The notes under the pieces are model-generated. The model saw only the letters and a list, made by a program, of their open reading frames with translations, was not told where the DNA came from and searched no databases. Of a stretch of DNA of 64,000 nt, positions 43,089 to 53,900 are shown piece after piece. Location: assembly GCA_964551015.1 (NCBI GenBank), contig CAZKBP010000034.1:5132-69131 (forward strand), written 5' to 3'. A program made the position numbers and the translations under genes. The stretch comes from CAZKBP01 sp964551015 (lineage in GTDB: Bacteria > Bacteroidota > Bacteroidia > Cytophagales > Microscillaceae). Positions within the stretch are counted from its first letter, which is position 1; every line of letters starts with the position of its first letter.

Positions 43089-43850
43089 ATGTCTCACACT
43101 ACTTTTTATTATGGCATCGTGTACCCTTGGATCGGGGTGGCGGTGATTATTTTTTTTACCCTGTTTTTTATCACGGCTCCTTACGGGCGGCATATCCGTG
43201 CGGGCTGGGGGTGGACAGTAGATAACCGCTGGTCTTGGTTTTGGATGGAGATTGTTTCGCCCGCCGTGTTTGGCTATTTTTTCCTGTCGGGCTCTCAAAC
43301 CAAGACCACTCCCATGTGGATTTTTTTCGCGCTCTGGTGGTTTCATTACCTGAATCGGAGCTTGATTTTTCCCTTACGCCTGCAGACCCAAGGCAAGCGC
43401 GTACCTTTGATGATTCCGCTTTCGGCAGTTTTTTTTAATTCGGTCAATGGCTTTATCAATGGCTATTATCTGGGAACCTTGGCCGATCCTTATCCTGAGA
43501 GCTGGCTCACAGATCCTCGTTTCGTGATCGGGATTTTGATGTTTTTGGGAGGCTGGTGGATCAATGTACAATCGGATGAAATCTTGCTCAAATTGCGCAA
43601 GCCGGGCGAAACAGGCTATAAAATTCCACGCGGAGGGATGTATCGCTATATTTCCAATCCCAATTATTTTGGAGAAATGGTAGAATGGACAGGTTTTGCC
43701 CTGATGACTTGGTCATTGCCTGCCTTGGCTTTTTCCTTATGGACGATTGCAAATCTGGCTCCTCGTGCTTGGTCAAACCATCGTTGGTATCAGCGTACTT
43801 TTACTGATTACCCGAAAGAGCGCAAAGCTTTGATTCCTTTTGTGGTGTAG
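43089..43850 (+). CDS. steroid 5-alpha-reductase-like (DUF1295) membrane protein
   Basis: Seen: six to seven transmembrane helices and the C-terminal signature LRKPGETGYKIPRGGMYRYISNPNYFGEMVEWTGFALMTWSLPALAF with NHRWYQRTFTDYPKERKALIPFVV, matching 3-oxo-5-alpha-steroid 4-dehydrogenase C-terminal domains. 253 aa. Family knowledge: NADPH-dependent reduction of a lipid double bond, or isoprenoid/phospholipid methyl transfer in relatives; the bacterial substrate is unknown. Confidence 0.9.
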   Translation: MSHTTFYYGIVYPWIGVAVIIFFTLFFITAPYGRHIRAGWGWTVDNRWSWFWMEIVSPAVFGYFFLSGSQTKTTPMWIFFALWWFHYLNRSLIFPLRLQTQGKRVPLMIPLSAVFFNSVNGFINGYYLGTLADPYPESWLTDPRFVIGILMFLGGWWINVQSDEILLKLRKPGETGYKIPRGGMYRYISNPNYFGEMVEWTGFALMTWSLPALAFSLWTIANLAPRAWSNHRWYQRTFTDYPKERKALIPFVV

Positions 43851-43955
43851 CCTAGTATGTTAAACCGATATTCTCCTGTAAAATCTCCAAGATTTACGCA
43901 CTTTTAATCTTTACACATTTATCTTTACAGCCCCAAACCAAGATTAAGACTGTTT

Positions 43956-44684
43956 ATGAAGCTATTTGCTCACTATCAATTCGTTTGGATCCTGCTCCTC
44001 ATCGGGATCGGAAGTATTCAACAAGGATTTGCTCAAAAAAAGAATAAAAAATCTAAATTTGATTCCTTGGTCACCATCTCCACGGAATTTGGAGATATCA
44101 AGCTGCTACTCTACGAAGAAACACCCAAGCACCGCTCGAACTTCCTCAAACTTGCCAAAGAAGGCTTTTATAAAGATTTGCTTTTTCATCGGGTGATTAA
44201 AGATTTCATGATTCAAGGCGGTGATCCCGAATCTCGAAATGCTAGCCCCGAACAAGCACTAGGAAGTGGAGGTTTGGACTATCGGGTGGATGCCGAGTTT
44301 CGCCCTGAATTTATCCATAAAAAGGGAGCCATTGCCGCCGCCCGGAACAACAATCCCCAAAAAGCTTCCAGTAGTACTCAATTCTACCTGGTCCAGGGGA
44401 AAACCCAAACTGACGCGGAACTGGATCAAATGGAAAAACGCACGGGCGTAGAATACACCGACGAACAGAGAGAAATTTACAAAACCATTGGCGGTACGCC
44501 TTTCTTGGATCAAAACTACACAGTATATGGCGAAGTGATTGATGGACTGGAGGTGATAGACAAAATTGCTGAGGTCGAGACTGGACGCGCCGATCGCCCC
44601 AAAGATGATGTCAAGATGGACATCACCGTGGAGCGAATTAAGAAAAAGAAGATTACCAAAAAGTACGGCTACTCATACGAGTAG
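43956..44684 (+). CDS. secreted cyclophilin-type peptidyl-prolyl isomerase
   Basis: Seen: signal peptide (about 1-26, ending GFAQ), then VTISTEFGDIKLLLYEETPKHRSNFLKLAKEGFYKDLLFHRVIKDFMIQGGDPES, SSSTQFYLVQGK and YTVYGEVIDGLEVIDKIA. An insert of about 35 residues (TDAELDQMEKRTGVEYTDEQREIYKTIGG) lies between the last two, as in many Bacteroidota members. 242 aa. Role: folding of envelope proteins. Confidence 0.94.
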   Translation: MKLFAHYQFVWILLLIGIGSIQQGFAQKKNKKSKFDSLVTISTEFGDIKLLLYEETPKHRSNFLKLAKEGFYKDLLFHRVIKDFMIQGGDPESRNASPEQALGSGGLDYRVDAEFRPEFIHKKGAIAAARNNNPQKASSSTQFYLVQGKTQTDAELDQMEKRTGVEYTDEQREIYKTIGGTPFLDQNYTVYGEVIDGLEVIDKIAEVETGRADRPKDDVKMDITVERIKKKKITKKYGYSYE

Positions 44685-44774
44685 ACTTCATCTAAGATTT
44701 ATTTGCAAAATTTGTGGCTATTGCTTATTTTAACTCTTGAAAGTTGACCCATAACCTCTATACTAATACTCGGC

Positions 44775-45758
44775 ATGCAGACGAACGTAAATGATTATTT
44801 CAGCAAAGAAGAAATCTTGGCTCTCACCACTCGCTCCAACTGGCGAGGAGCTTGGGAAATAGCCAAAACCTGGGGAATGATTGCGCTTACTTTCGCGCTG
44901 GTGGCTAGGTTTCCAAATCCTTTTACGATCATACTGGCACTTTTTGTTTTGGGAGGGCGTCAGTTGGCCTGTGCCATCATTATGCACGATGCCTCGCACC
45001 GAGCCTTGTTCAAAACCAAGCAGCTCAATGATTGGGTCGGGAATTGGTTAGGAGCTTATCCGATTTTTAACGATACCCAACGCTACCGTCCTTATCACCT
45101 CAAGCATCACGTCAATGCGGGTACACACAAAGACCCTGACCTTTCGCTGACCAAAGGCTACCCTACCACGATCAAAAGCTTTTTGCGCAAGCTGTTCCGA
45201 GATTTGTCTGGGAGTACGGGCGTGAAGAGCCAAATCGGCGTTTTTTACATGAATATCGGCTATATCAAATACACGGCAGCGGGCGTGATCGAGCGATTAA
45301 GTCAGGAAGGGCGAGGCTTTGGGGATAAATTTCGTCAAGGCTTCCATTATTATTGGCGTCCAATTTTGGTGAATGTCCTACTGTGGTTTGTCCTTTGGTT
45401 GTCGGGAGCGGGCTGGTTGTATTTGCTCTGGGTGGGTTCTCTGCTAACTACTTACAATTTTTCCCTGCGTATTCGCGCTATTGCCGAGCATAGTATGGTT
45501 CCAGACCAAAGCGACCCGCACCAAAATACCCGCACTACTTACGCTCGTTGGTGGGAAAAAATTCTCTTTGCTCCCCACCACGTAAATTACCATGCTGAAC
45601 ATCATATGCTCATGACCGTGCCGCCTTATCACTTACCCAAAATGCATAGAATGCTGAAAGAAAGAGGTTTTTATGAAAAAGGCGTACTGGCTCAAAACTA
45701 CTGGGATGTGATCAAATTAGCCGTTTCGCGTCGCCCTGAGGTTTCGCATCCTCACTAA
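44775..45758 (+). CDS. membrane fatty acid desaturase
   Basis: Seen: three His boxes: HDASHR (71-76), HLKHHVNAGTH (108-118) and HAEHH near 275 within VNYHAEHHMLMTVPPYHL. About four transmembrane helices flank them. 327 aa. Family knowledge: di-iron desaturase or hydroxylase acting on acyl lipids. A hairpin follows the stop. Confidence 0.93.
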   Translation: MQTNVNDYFSKEEILALTTRSNWRGAWEIAKTWGMIALTFALVARFPNPFTIILALFVLGGRQLACAIIMHDASHRALFKTKQLNDWVGNWLGAYPIFNDTQRYRPYHLKHHVNAGTHKDPDLSLTKGYPTTIKSFLRKLFRDLSGSTGVKSQIGVFYMNIGYIKYTAAGVIERLSQEGRGFGDKFRQGFHYYWRPILVNVLLWFVLWLSGAGWLYLLWVGSLLTTYNFSLRIRAIAEHSMVPDQSDPHQNTRTTYARWWEKILFAPHHVNYHAEHHMLMTVPPYHLPKMHRMLKERGFYEKGVLAQNYWDVIKLAVSRRPEVSHPH

Positions 45759-45762
45759 AAAA

Positions 45763-45796
45763 AATAAGTGCCAAATATCAAGATCGGGCACTTATT
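45763..45796 (+). terminator. hairpin after the desaturase gene
   Basis: Perfect 10-bp arms AATAAGTGCC (45763-45772) and GGCACTTATT (45787-45796) with a 14-nt loop, 4 bp after the stop. No U-run beyond the arm. Confidence 0.6.
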
Positions 45797-45938
45797 AACA
45801 CTAACAATTCCTACTTTGAACGAAAATGTAGGAGAAAATAAAACTCGTGTATGATCAGCGACTAGTGTTCAGCCATCAACTTCCAGCGAAAATATTACTC
45901 ATCTCTACAGAAAGCTGAGTGCTCCACTCGGATCATTA

Positions 45939-46370
45939 TTAATTATTAGGATTGGTACCTGTATTGGGCTGCGTGGTTTTCCCAACTTTGATAGTCAACA
46001 AGGCACCCTTGTTCAATCGCCATGATTTTCCAAGAATCGTGGCGGTATAATTACCAGCTTGTACACCTTCTGCAACATTTACAGTTAATGTATATTCATC
46101 TGTCTCTTCACCTTTAGGGTTTATTTCTAAATTGATCCCCTCAGGCAAAGGCATCACTTTGAGCTCAATATTTGCTCTTCGGAATCCTTTGGAGCGTAAA
46201 ATTTCTGCTTCTATGGTTTGGCTTTCTCCAGATTTTACTTCCACTTGATTAGAAGCAAAAGCTACCACAAAGCCATCTCTAGGCGTTTCGGTTACTGATT
46301 GAGCAGTGGCTTGTACCATACCTGCTAGAACCAGCATAACAATGGAAAAAATAAGGCTTAAATTTTTCAT
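45939..46370 (-). CDS. small secreted Ig-like protein
   Basis: Not assigned to a named family. Seen: signal peptide (1-24, ending ATAQ), then one beta-sandwich domain of about 105 residues (FVVAFASNQVEVKSGESQTIEAEILRSKGFRRANIELKVMPLPEGINLEIN, EYTLTVNVAEGVQAGNYTATILG), resembling NPCBM-associated/NEW3 Ig-like domains, ending in an Asn/Thr/Pro-rich tail. Divergent from a TetR gene with a large inverted repeat between, so probably controlled by it. Confidence 0.7.
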   Translation of the reverse strand: MKNLSLIFSIVMLVLAGMVQATAQSVTETPRDGFVVAFASNQVEVKSGESQTIEAEILRSKGFRRANIELKVMPLPEGINLEINPKGEETDEYTLTVNVAEGVQAGNYTATILGKSWRLNKGALLTIKVGKTTQPNTGTNPNN

Positions 46371-46454
46371 GATAAAAGTATTAAGTTTGTATTATCAGAA
46401 ATCTGTCATAGCGCAGACGAACCTGAGAACTGTTTATTTTAAAAGTGTACCCGT

Positions 46455-46528
46455 TTTTAGTCCACTTGCGCTAAAATTACATTAAGCGAAGGTATCAAAA
46501 TTCCAATTCTAGCGCAAGTGGACTAAAA
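46455..46528. promoter_or_regulatory. large perfect inverted repeat between divergent genes (candidate double TetR operator)
   Basis: Arms of 19 bp are exactly complementary (46455-46473 and 46510-46528); after one mismatch four more bases pair. Each arm contains TAGTCCACTTGCGCTA or its complement, itself an interrupted palindrome TAGnnCAnnTGnnCTA. The two site centres are 52 bp apart, close to five helical turns. The second arm ends 25 bp before the TetR ATG. Confidence 0.65.
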
Positions 46529-46552
46529 TAAACTTAAGTAAAAATTTAGCTA

Positions 46553-47191
46553 ATGAGGACTAAAGATAAAATTTTAAAGAAAGCTTTACATTTATTCAAT
46601 GAAAAAGGCATCGACCAAGTGAGTATCCGAGCCTTGGCCGAGCAACATTTAGGAATCAGCCACGGGAATCTGCGCTATCACTTCAAGAGTAAGGAAGTGA
46701 TTATTGTCCAACTTTATCATAATATGTTAGAAGAATTGAATAGTAATATCGAGCAAAAAAACCAGCCTTCTCAATGTATCAGTCACGTTTTGAATCGAAT
46801 CAAAGCGGGCTTCGAGATTCAGTATAAATACAAATTCATCTCTATTAATTTAGTAGAAATTTGCCGCAAAATTGAAGCAATTCACAACCAGTACCGTGAA
46901 TTGAAACAGCGACGCTGGGAGGAATTTCGTGAAAGTGTCAAAAATCTTAGCCACAGTGGCTACGTGAAGCCTGATAGCGAAGAAGAACTGAGAAGCTTTT
47001 TTACGGTTTATAATATATTAGGAAACTTCTGGGCGATTGAAGCAGATTTGCAAGGAGAGGTGCAAGAGAAAGATTTGGTAAGCCATTATTTCCGAGTAAA
47101 TTGCAATATGATTATCCCTCATCTTACTGAGAAAGGTTTGGCGGAGTTTAACCAATACTTTGCCTCCAAAAGTAACGTTATTGAAAAATAG
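46553..47191 (+). CDS. TetR/AcrR-family transcriptional regulator
   Basis: Seen: RTKDKILKKALHLFNEKGIDQVSIRALAEQHLGISHGNLRYHFKSKEVIIVQLYHNM, a TetR_N HTH (recognition helix around ISHGNLRYHFKSK). The remaining 140 residues are helical with EICRKIEAIHNQYRELKQRR. 212 aa. Divergent from a small secreted protein gene; the 74-bp inverted repeat directly upstream is the likely operator, implying autoregulation. Confidence 0.92.
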   Translation: MRTKDKILKKALHLFNEKGIDQVSIRALAEQHLGISHGNLRYHFKSKEVIIVQLYHNMLEELNSNIEQKNQPSQCISHVLNRIKAGFEIQYKYKFISINLVEICRKIEAIHNQYRELKQRRWEEFRESVKNLSHSGYVKPDSEEELRSFFTVYNILGNFWAIEADLQGEVQEKDLVSHYFRVNCNMIIPHLTEKGLAEFNQYFASKSNVIEK

Positions 47192-47279
47192 CTCTTCAGA
47201 TTTTAATTACAAACAGATCGAAAAGCTACAACTATTTCTATTTTTATCTTGTTTTCTCTAATAATGAAGAAAAACAGCC

Positions 47280-47504
47280 ATGATGATTACTAGTAGTAAG
47301 ACCGCCAGATATACATTCGAGTTTTATTTACATATTATGGATTCCGTCGTGAAGTCTCGGATACATAACTTTCAAGCAAAGTTTAATAATTTAGTCTATG
47401 CTGATGAAGCCTTAAGCTCAGACGAAAAATTTTACTTGTTGGGCGAGATGCAAAAACGATGGAATAAATACAACACAAGCACCGAAAATTCAAGAGGCTC
47501 ATAA
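47280..47504 (+). CDS. possible small hypothetical protein
   Basis: A 74-codon frame starting with two ATG codons (MMITSSKTARYTFEFYLHIMDS), helical and charged, ending ENSRGS. No family recognised, no signal peptide. It lies 88 bp after the TetR gene on the same strand. May be real or chance. Confidence 0.35.
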   Translation: MMITSSKTARYTFEFYLHIMDSVVKSRIHNFQAKFNNLVYADEALSSDEKFYLLGEMQKRWNKYNTSTENSRGS

Positions 47505-47574
47505 TCAATCCATCGCTCCTACCAACCCCATCTGTATCAGATGAGATCGAGCACAAATAAAATTTTGTGTATTT

Positions 47575-47790
47575 CTAGACGTTATGTTTTAGAAGACAAC
47601 CTTGCTCGGCTTTGTATTCAGGTATCTTGAGTAGCACTACTAGGAGTGTGACCTCATTATTTAAGGGATAGTACTCATTTCCGCAAACTATCCTAAAAAA
47701 ATCTCTTCCATCAGAACCTATGCCCAAAAGATTTGCGTATGTAATAACGGTGTAATTTTCAGCCACCGTTTGTGATGTGCTTACACCCAA
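47575..47790 (-). pseudogene. possible truncated secreted-protein remnant
   Basis: A 71-codon minus-strand frame with a TTG start. Upstream codons in frame read TGSFLLL before a TAA, so with GVSTSQTVAENY it looks like the end of a signal peptide whose beginning is lost; a separate frame upstream has MRGFAIILF. Possibly a frameshifted small secreted protein. The rest of the 447-bp gap 47505-47951 shows nothing recognisable. Confidence 0.25.
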
Positions 47791-47951
47791 TAACAGAAAA
47801 CTCCCCGTTTAGACGAAATCTTTGATTGCAAAATAAAATGATGGCAAATCCTCGCATAATTGGATGAGCCAATCCAAATGGGTATGCCTAAATCTAATGC
47901 GAATGAAAGACTGATCACAAATTAACCTGAATGTAAAAGAATTACTTCAAC

Positions 47952-50900
47952 ATGCAAACACGAATGCACCAAAGATACCTCAGATTATTCAGCCTGCTTG
48001 TGTGCGGGATAGGACTAATCTACACGAAAGCCCAGGCACAAATCGCGCCTGATTTGTGTGCCAACGCACAAACATTCACAATTGGACAGTGTAATGTGCC
48101 TTTTAATATACAAATCGGAGCCACCAACTCAGTGTACGATTGCGAAGGAACCCTCACCGAAGGAGACGGATGGGCCACTTTTCAAGCGACGGCCACCGCC
48201 CCCGTAGTAATCCAATATACAAACCTAACAGGGGGATTGGATGCTGCGCTGACGGTTTATAAAGGAAATTGCGGGGGGGATTTGCTCAATTGTGTCAACA
48301 ATGTCATCAACCTCGGCACAGAAACCGTTACGATCAATGCCCAAGCTGGCGTCAATTACTACATCAAGGTGAGTAATCTGACAGATGGCACCAAAGCACT
48401 TCAGGGTAATCTCTGTATTTATAACGGAGGGGGAACCAACGAAGATATCTGTGCCGATGCTGTGCCATTGGGCATCGGAACTTGTGATTATGAATTCACA
48501 ATTTCTCCTGCTTTTATTAATAATGAAGGCTTACCTCTCAATTGTATTGGAGAAACCCCCTTCTTAGATGCTTGGGTTTCGTTCACGGCCGATGCCAACC
48601 AGACGGTGGGTATAGAATTTAATAATGGCGACAAAAACGCTGCGCTTGCTGTTTATTCGGGAACCTGCGGGAGCTTGGTACTGCAAGAATGCTCTGATTT
48701 TACAGAAGATGCCCCAGGTAAAGAATTTATCGAGTTTGAAGCTCCTTCCACGGGTACTTATTTCCTCAGGATTATGAATATTGAGGACAATGGTGCGCTG
48801 AGCGGAGATCTTTGCTTATATGAAGTGATTGCCAGAGATGATTGTGCAGATGCGATCCCTGCGCTTTCGCTCGGTACTTGTAACCGTCGCTTTGATGTGA
48901 ATGCTTCTTACACCCCTTCTGGTGCTCCAAATTGCGCTGGCGTTAGTAACAATCGGGATGCTTGGGTTACTTTTAGTGTGCCCAACAATACGGAAGTACA
49001 GCTAGATTATATCTCTAGTAACAGTGGCTTACCTGATTTGGCGATTTATGACGGAAATTGTGGTACTTTAAATCTAGTAGCCTGTGAAGCCAACGCAGGA
49101 AGAAACTCCAACTCTCTGGCTTTTAGCGCATCTGCGGGAGTTACTTACTATGCGCGGGTAGTCAGTAGTAATAATAACCGCATGGAAGGCAATATTTGTC
49201 TTTCAGAAAGAGGAAACAACCAGGCAGAGAATTATTTTTTCAATGCTCCACGTATTAGCGTGACCAGTAGTAATAACACGCTCCCCTTCAATGTTTTTTC
49301 TTTCTTCAACTCAAACGGAGCACTCCCCAGTAATTTGCCGGATGAATTGTCTTGCTCAGGCACGTCTGTATCAGATGCTTGGACTAGCTTTGAGTCAACT
49401 ACGAGTGAAGAAATCATTATCTCTTACAACAATAGCAATAACGATTTATCAGTTTCTGAAAATACAGCACTTCTGCTCTACAAGGGAGCTAGACCCGATG
49501 TGGTAGACGCGAACCTTACAAACTTTGAAAGTACCTCCTGTGCGGGCTTAGGGGGCGTGATGACCCTGCCTTCTAATACTCTAATCGAAAATATCAATAT
49601 CACCAATACGGGATTTGATGCAATTGGCGGTGCTGGCAATACTTATCAAACCAATTGTAATCCCAGCTCAGAAACACCTGTTGGTAATACTTGGATCACT
49701 TACAATGCCACCGCGGGAGTTCCTTTCACGGTTTTTTTTGAAACTGATCCCACCGCGGCGGCTCAGCTCGAGGTGTACCGAGGTAACGGCTGCGACGCAG
49801 CTACTTTGACCTCCCTAAATACCGGAGATCTAGAACTAGTTAACTCGGGCGCATTAGGTTGCGAACAGGCCCTTGGCGCACCGGGTATCACTTCCGTGAC
49901 CATTAACCCAGTAGCTAGCTCCACTTATCGAGTACGAGCTATAAATTTTGCTAGCAATGGCGGTGCCATCACAGGAAGCTTAGGGGTTTACACTCAGCTG
50001 AGACTGATGAGCTGTCGGGATATCGTCCGTGAGGGTACAGAAACCATTACCTTGGTAGATCCAAATCCTTCGCCTGATAGTTTGTATTACATCCGAGTAG
50101 CTAATCTGGAAACGGGCAATAGTTTAGGAAGGCTATCTATTCAAAGAGCTGTATCTCCTCGTGATATCTGTAGCAATGCAGATAACCTGAATAATGGAGA
50201 CTGCCGCACGAATTTTAATTTTACTACTGACTTAGACGAGCTACAAGATATAAACGATCCTGACTGTATTACTTCTGCGGGCAAAAATGTAGAACAAGAT
50301 ATTTGGGCCACCCTTACTGCTGTCAACAACGAGTATGTGGCTGAGTATGCCCACCAAAACGCAGATGTTGCCATCGCCATTTACAGGGGAAGTTGCAATG
50401 GATTGGTACTGGTCACCTGTGCAGATGGCGCGAATGATCCTGATGGCATAGAAACCGCTACTTTTAGTACGGTACCAGGATTGCAATATTTTGTACGTAT
50501 CATGAGAGTAGGTCCCTTCACGATGGCTCCCAACGAGGTAACAGGTGCACTTTGTGTACGTGAAACCGAGGAAAGCGACGTTTGCGATCCCAATCTGATG
50601 AGCCGGATTCGGGCAGGCGATTGTAATATCCGCTTTGATGTACCTGCCGCCTTTGGTAACTCTGGAACTGCCCTAAGAGACGAATCAGACGGAACTCTAC
50701 CCGGGCATTATCCCAGCTTGGTTGACCCTACTTTTACTTGTGATATTGATTTGAATGCTACGGGAGGAACACGTACTCCTTCCCGTGATGCTTGGGTTAG
50801 CATGGTTGGAAATGGACGCGTTCTTAGCTTACAATATCAGAATAATCATGGAGAAAATGGCGAAGTGAGTGACCCAGCTATGGTTGTCTACACCGCCCTG

Positions 50901-53900
50901 CTGGATAATGGGCCGATCAACTGTAATTCTGGAATCAATGGTGCTGGAAATGTGGGTAATGAATACGCCTGTGTAGATGCACTCCCTACGGCCAGCCGGC
51001 AAACCGAGACGGTCAGTTTTCAAACCAGCCCGGGAAGAATTTACTTCGTGCGCATCATGGACATGTCTTCCTCCACCACGGGCATGACGGGAACGCTTTG
51101 CCTCTCGGAAGGAGATCAGATCAATGGTACTTGTGCCGAAGCAGACGAAATTGAAATCGGAGAGTGTAGCATACAATTGAATGTCAGCTCTGACCCGGCT
51201 GGCTGCAGTAGTGAGCCTACCCAATGTACAGGTTGCCAGTCAGATGCTTGGGCGATCATCCGAACCCCCGACTCTACGGCGATTGGCACTGGCTCCTTAC
51301 CCGTAGATAACATCACCGTGGAGTACGACAACAGCGGAAATACACAAAACGCCTTAGTAGCTCCGCCTGATATCGCCTTAGAAATTTACACGGGAAGTTG
51401 CGGCGGTCTGACTCGTATAGATACGGTGGGAGTACTAGGCTGTATGGATGAGGTGCCTAATGGCAGTAAAGGAATAGAACGAGTCAATTTTCAAATAGAC
51501 CCTCAGGGAAACGAGATTTATTATGTCAGAGTTATCAACAAAACGCCCAACCTGACTGCCTTCGGACGTATGTGCGTGTTCTACGGAAAAGATATTGCCG
51601 AAGAAATCTGTAGCGACGCAAGCTCTATCGGTGAAATTGAAGGAGAATGGAGAAGCTTTGAAGTATCTAATACTTGGACTGACGAGATAGTGCCCACCCC
51701 TTCCATTGATGATCCGCCTTGTGTAATCAGTTCCTCAACCATCCCCGTCACGAGTGAACCCTTGATTAAGTCACAAGCTTGGTTTGAATTTACGGTCCCT
51801 CCTGGCAGTAGTATCAATTTCAATTCGGTAACCATTCAGTACGATAATGTAGGTTTGGTAGATGGAAACCCCCAAAATGCAGCCATCGCCGTGTACACTG
51901 TCCCTACGAATACGGCTCCTAATTGCGGGCAAGCTTCCGAATTTATAGGCGGAGACCCCAGCGACGCAGCCAACTACATCAATCCCAACGGTTTGTTGTT
52001 GTTGGAGTGTATCAATGCCGTTTGGGAGGGAATCGAGTCGATGACCATCTTCGTGGAGGATGGACGTACCTATTACGTCCGCGTAATGAACGTTTCTTCC
52101 AATGATCCACCTCAAAATATGCCTGGCAGAGTAAGAGTTTTCCCCTATGCTCCTTGCAATATTGGCCCAGAATTGGTCAAAGATGGCACCTTTGTCGGTT
52201 GGGATGCCATTGATGATTCAAGCGCTCCTTCTGTAGATATTTATGCCAATCCAGAAACCGTTCCGGGCGAGGCTTATGCCCGTATGGATACTTGGGTACA
52301 TCCTAATCCAAGCTTCAAGACTTACGGAACTGACCAAGCAATTGTAGATCGTTACGCTCGTTTTGCCACGGACTATGGTTACCAAAAAGATGTAGGGACA
52401 GATGCCAATGACAATACCCAGAGCAACCTCTGGCAAGAGCGATCCGAACTCAGAACCGAAGGACTTTACGCGGTTACCCATACAGCTTGGAATTATAAAC
52501 GCAACTGGTTTTGCTACGGTCACGGGCACTCGGGTTATGGAGGCGGTTTCCAAGAAGATACTGGAACCCCGTTAAGGAATCTCAACCCAAATTATTGTGA
52601 GGCAGGCCCTCAAACCGCTACTGAGGCTTGTACAGAAGTAGAGTATTATCGCGGAGGCTTTACCCGTGGGGTGTATGGCAATCCCTCTCCCGGTTTGCCC
52701 TCACTGATTCCAGTAGAGGCAGAAGCCAATTTTATGTTAGTCAATGGCTGGTTCCCGGATGAATCTCAGTTCGATCCTGGGAAAATTTGGTGTCAGACCA
52801 TAGAGCGTGAACCAAGCCCGAGCGGAACTTTTGATGTCGGATATTATGTCTTCACGGCTTGGTTCCAAAATGTAAAAAGTCCCGGACAGCCCGGAGAAAT
52901 TCCCCAACTCAGAGTAAGTATCTGTGATATGGAAGACCCTCTTACTCCCGGTAACCTAGCTAGCGTTGGTGAAACCGCGCAGACTTCAATTTCTATCTTA
53001 CCCGGAACCACCAAAACGGCAGGCAGCTCTCCCAACCCCTCCCCTACTACTTTTACGGAGCATATTCCACCTCCACCCAATAATGCTGACCTAACTTTGC
53101 CTGCCCCTCGGGATAAAGGCTTTTTTGCCTATGGAGCCGCCATGCCTTGTAATACAAACGATGAAGCACCCAATGCTCGTCTCAAGATTTTGGGGTCTTC
53201 TTTCTTCTTAGAACAAGAGCCAGACGAATGGCAAATCATTCGCTGTATCTATCGAGCACCCGAAAATGTAAGAGAATTTAACCTCTGCATTGAGAATCTC
53301 TCCATCACCAAAAATGGAAATGACTTCGCCATTGATGATATCTCTTTCCGAGAATGTGTGAATCCCAATGTAGAAGCTTTTGAAAACTTACTCCGAGGAG
53401 GATCTTGCGAGTTGGCCGATTCTCCCGACGTGATTCTACCCGCTTTGGGTGTAAACCTGCTAGACTTCACCGGAAAGCTGATCCCAGAAGGGGTGGCCTT
53501 GAACTGGGTGGCGTTAACAGAAAGAGAACTCAGCCATTACGAGGTAGAAAGAAGCTTAGACGGCAAAAACTTTGACCTGATTGGCGAAAAAGCCGCCCAA
53601 AACCCAACCAGTACCTTGGCTGAGTATAACTTCTTGGATATCCAAATTCCCGAAGGGCAAAAATATCTTTATTATCGCCTGAAAATGTTTAATCTGGATG
53701 GAAATTTCAGACTGAGCCAAGTCGTACGGGTTACCCTCAACCCCACCCAAGCTCCCGAGGCAGTGCTCTATCCCAATCCTATTCCGGCAGGCGACGTCGC
53801 TACCTTCCGCTTCGAGGCTCCCCAAGCCCCAGCTAGCCTACTCATCAGTGATCTGGTAGGAACGGTTTGGTCTAGAAAATATTTCGAGACACAATCAGGA

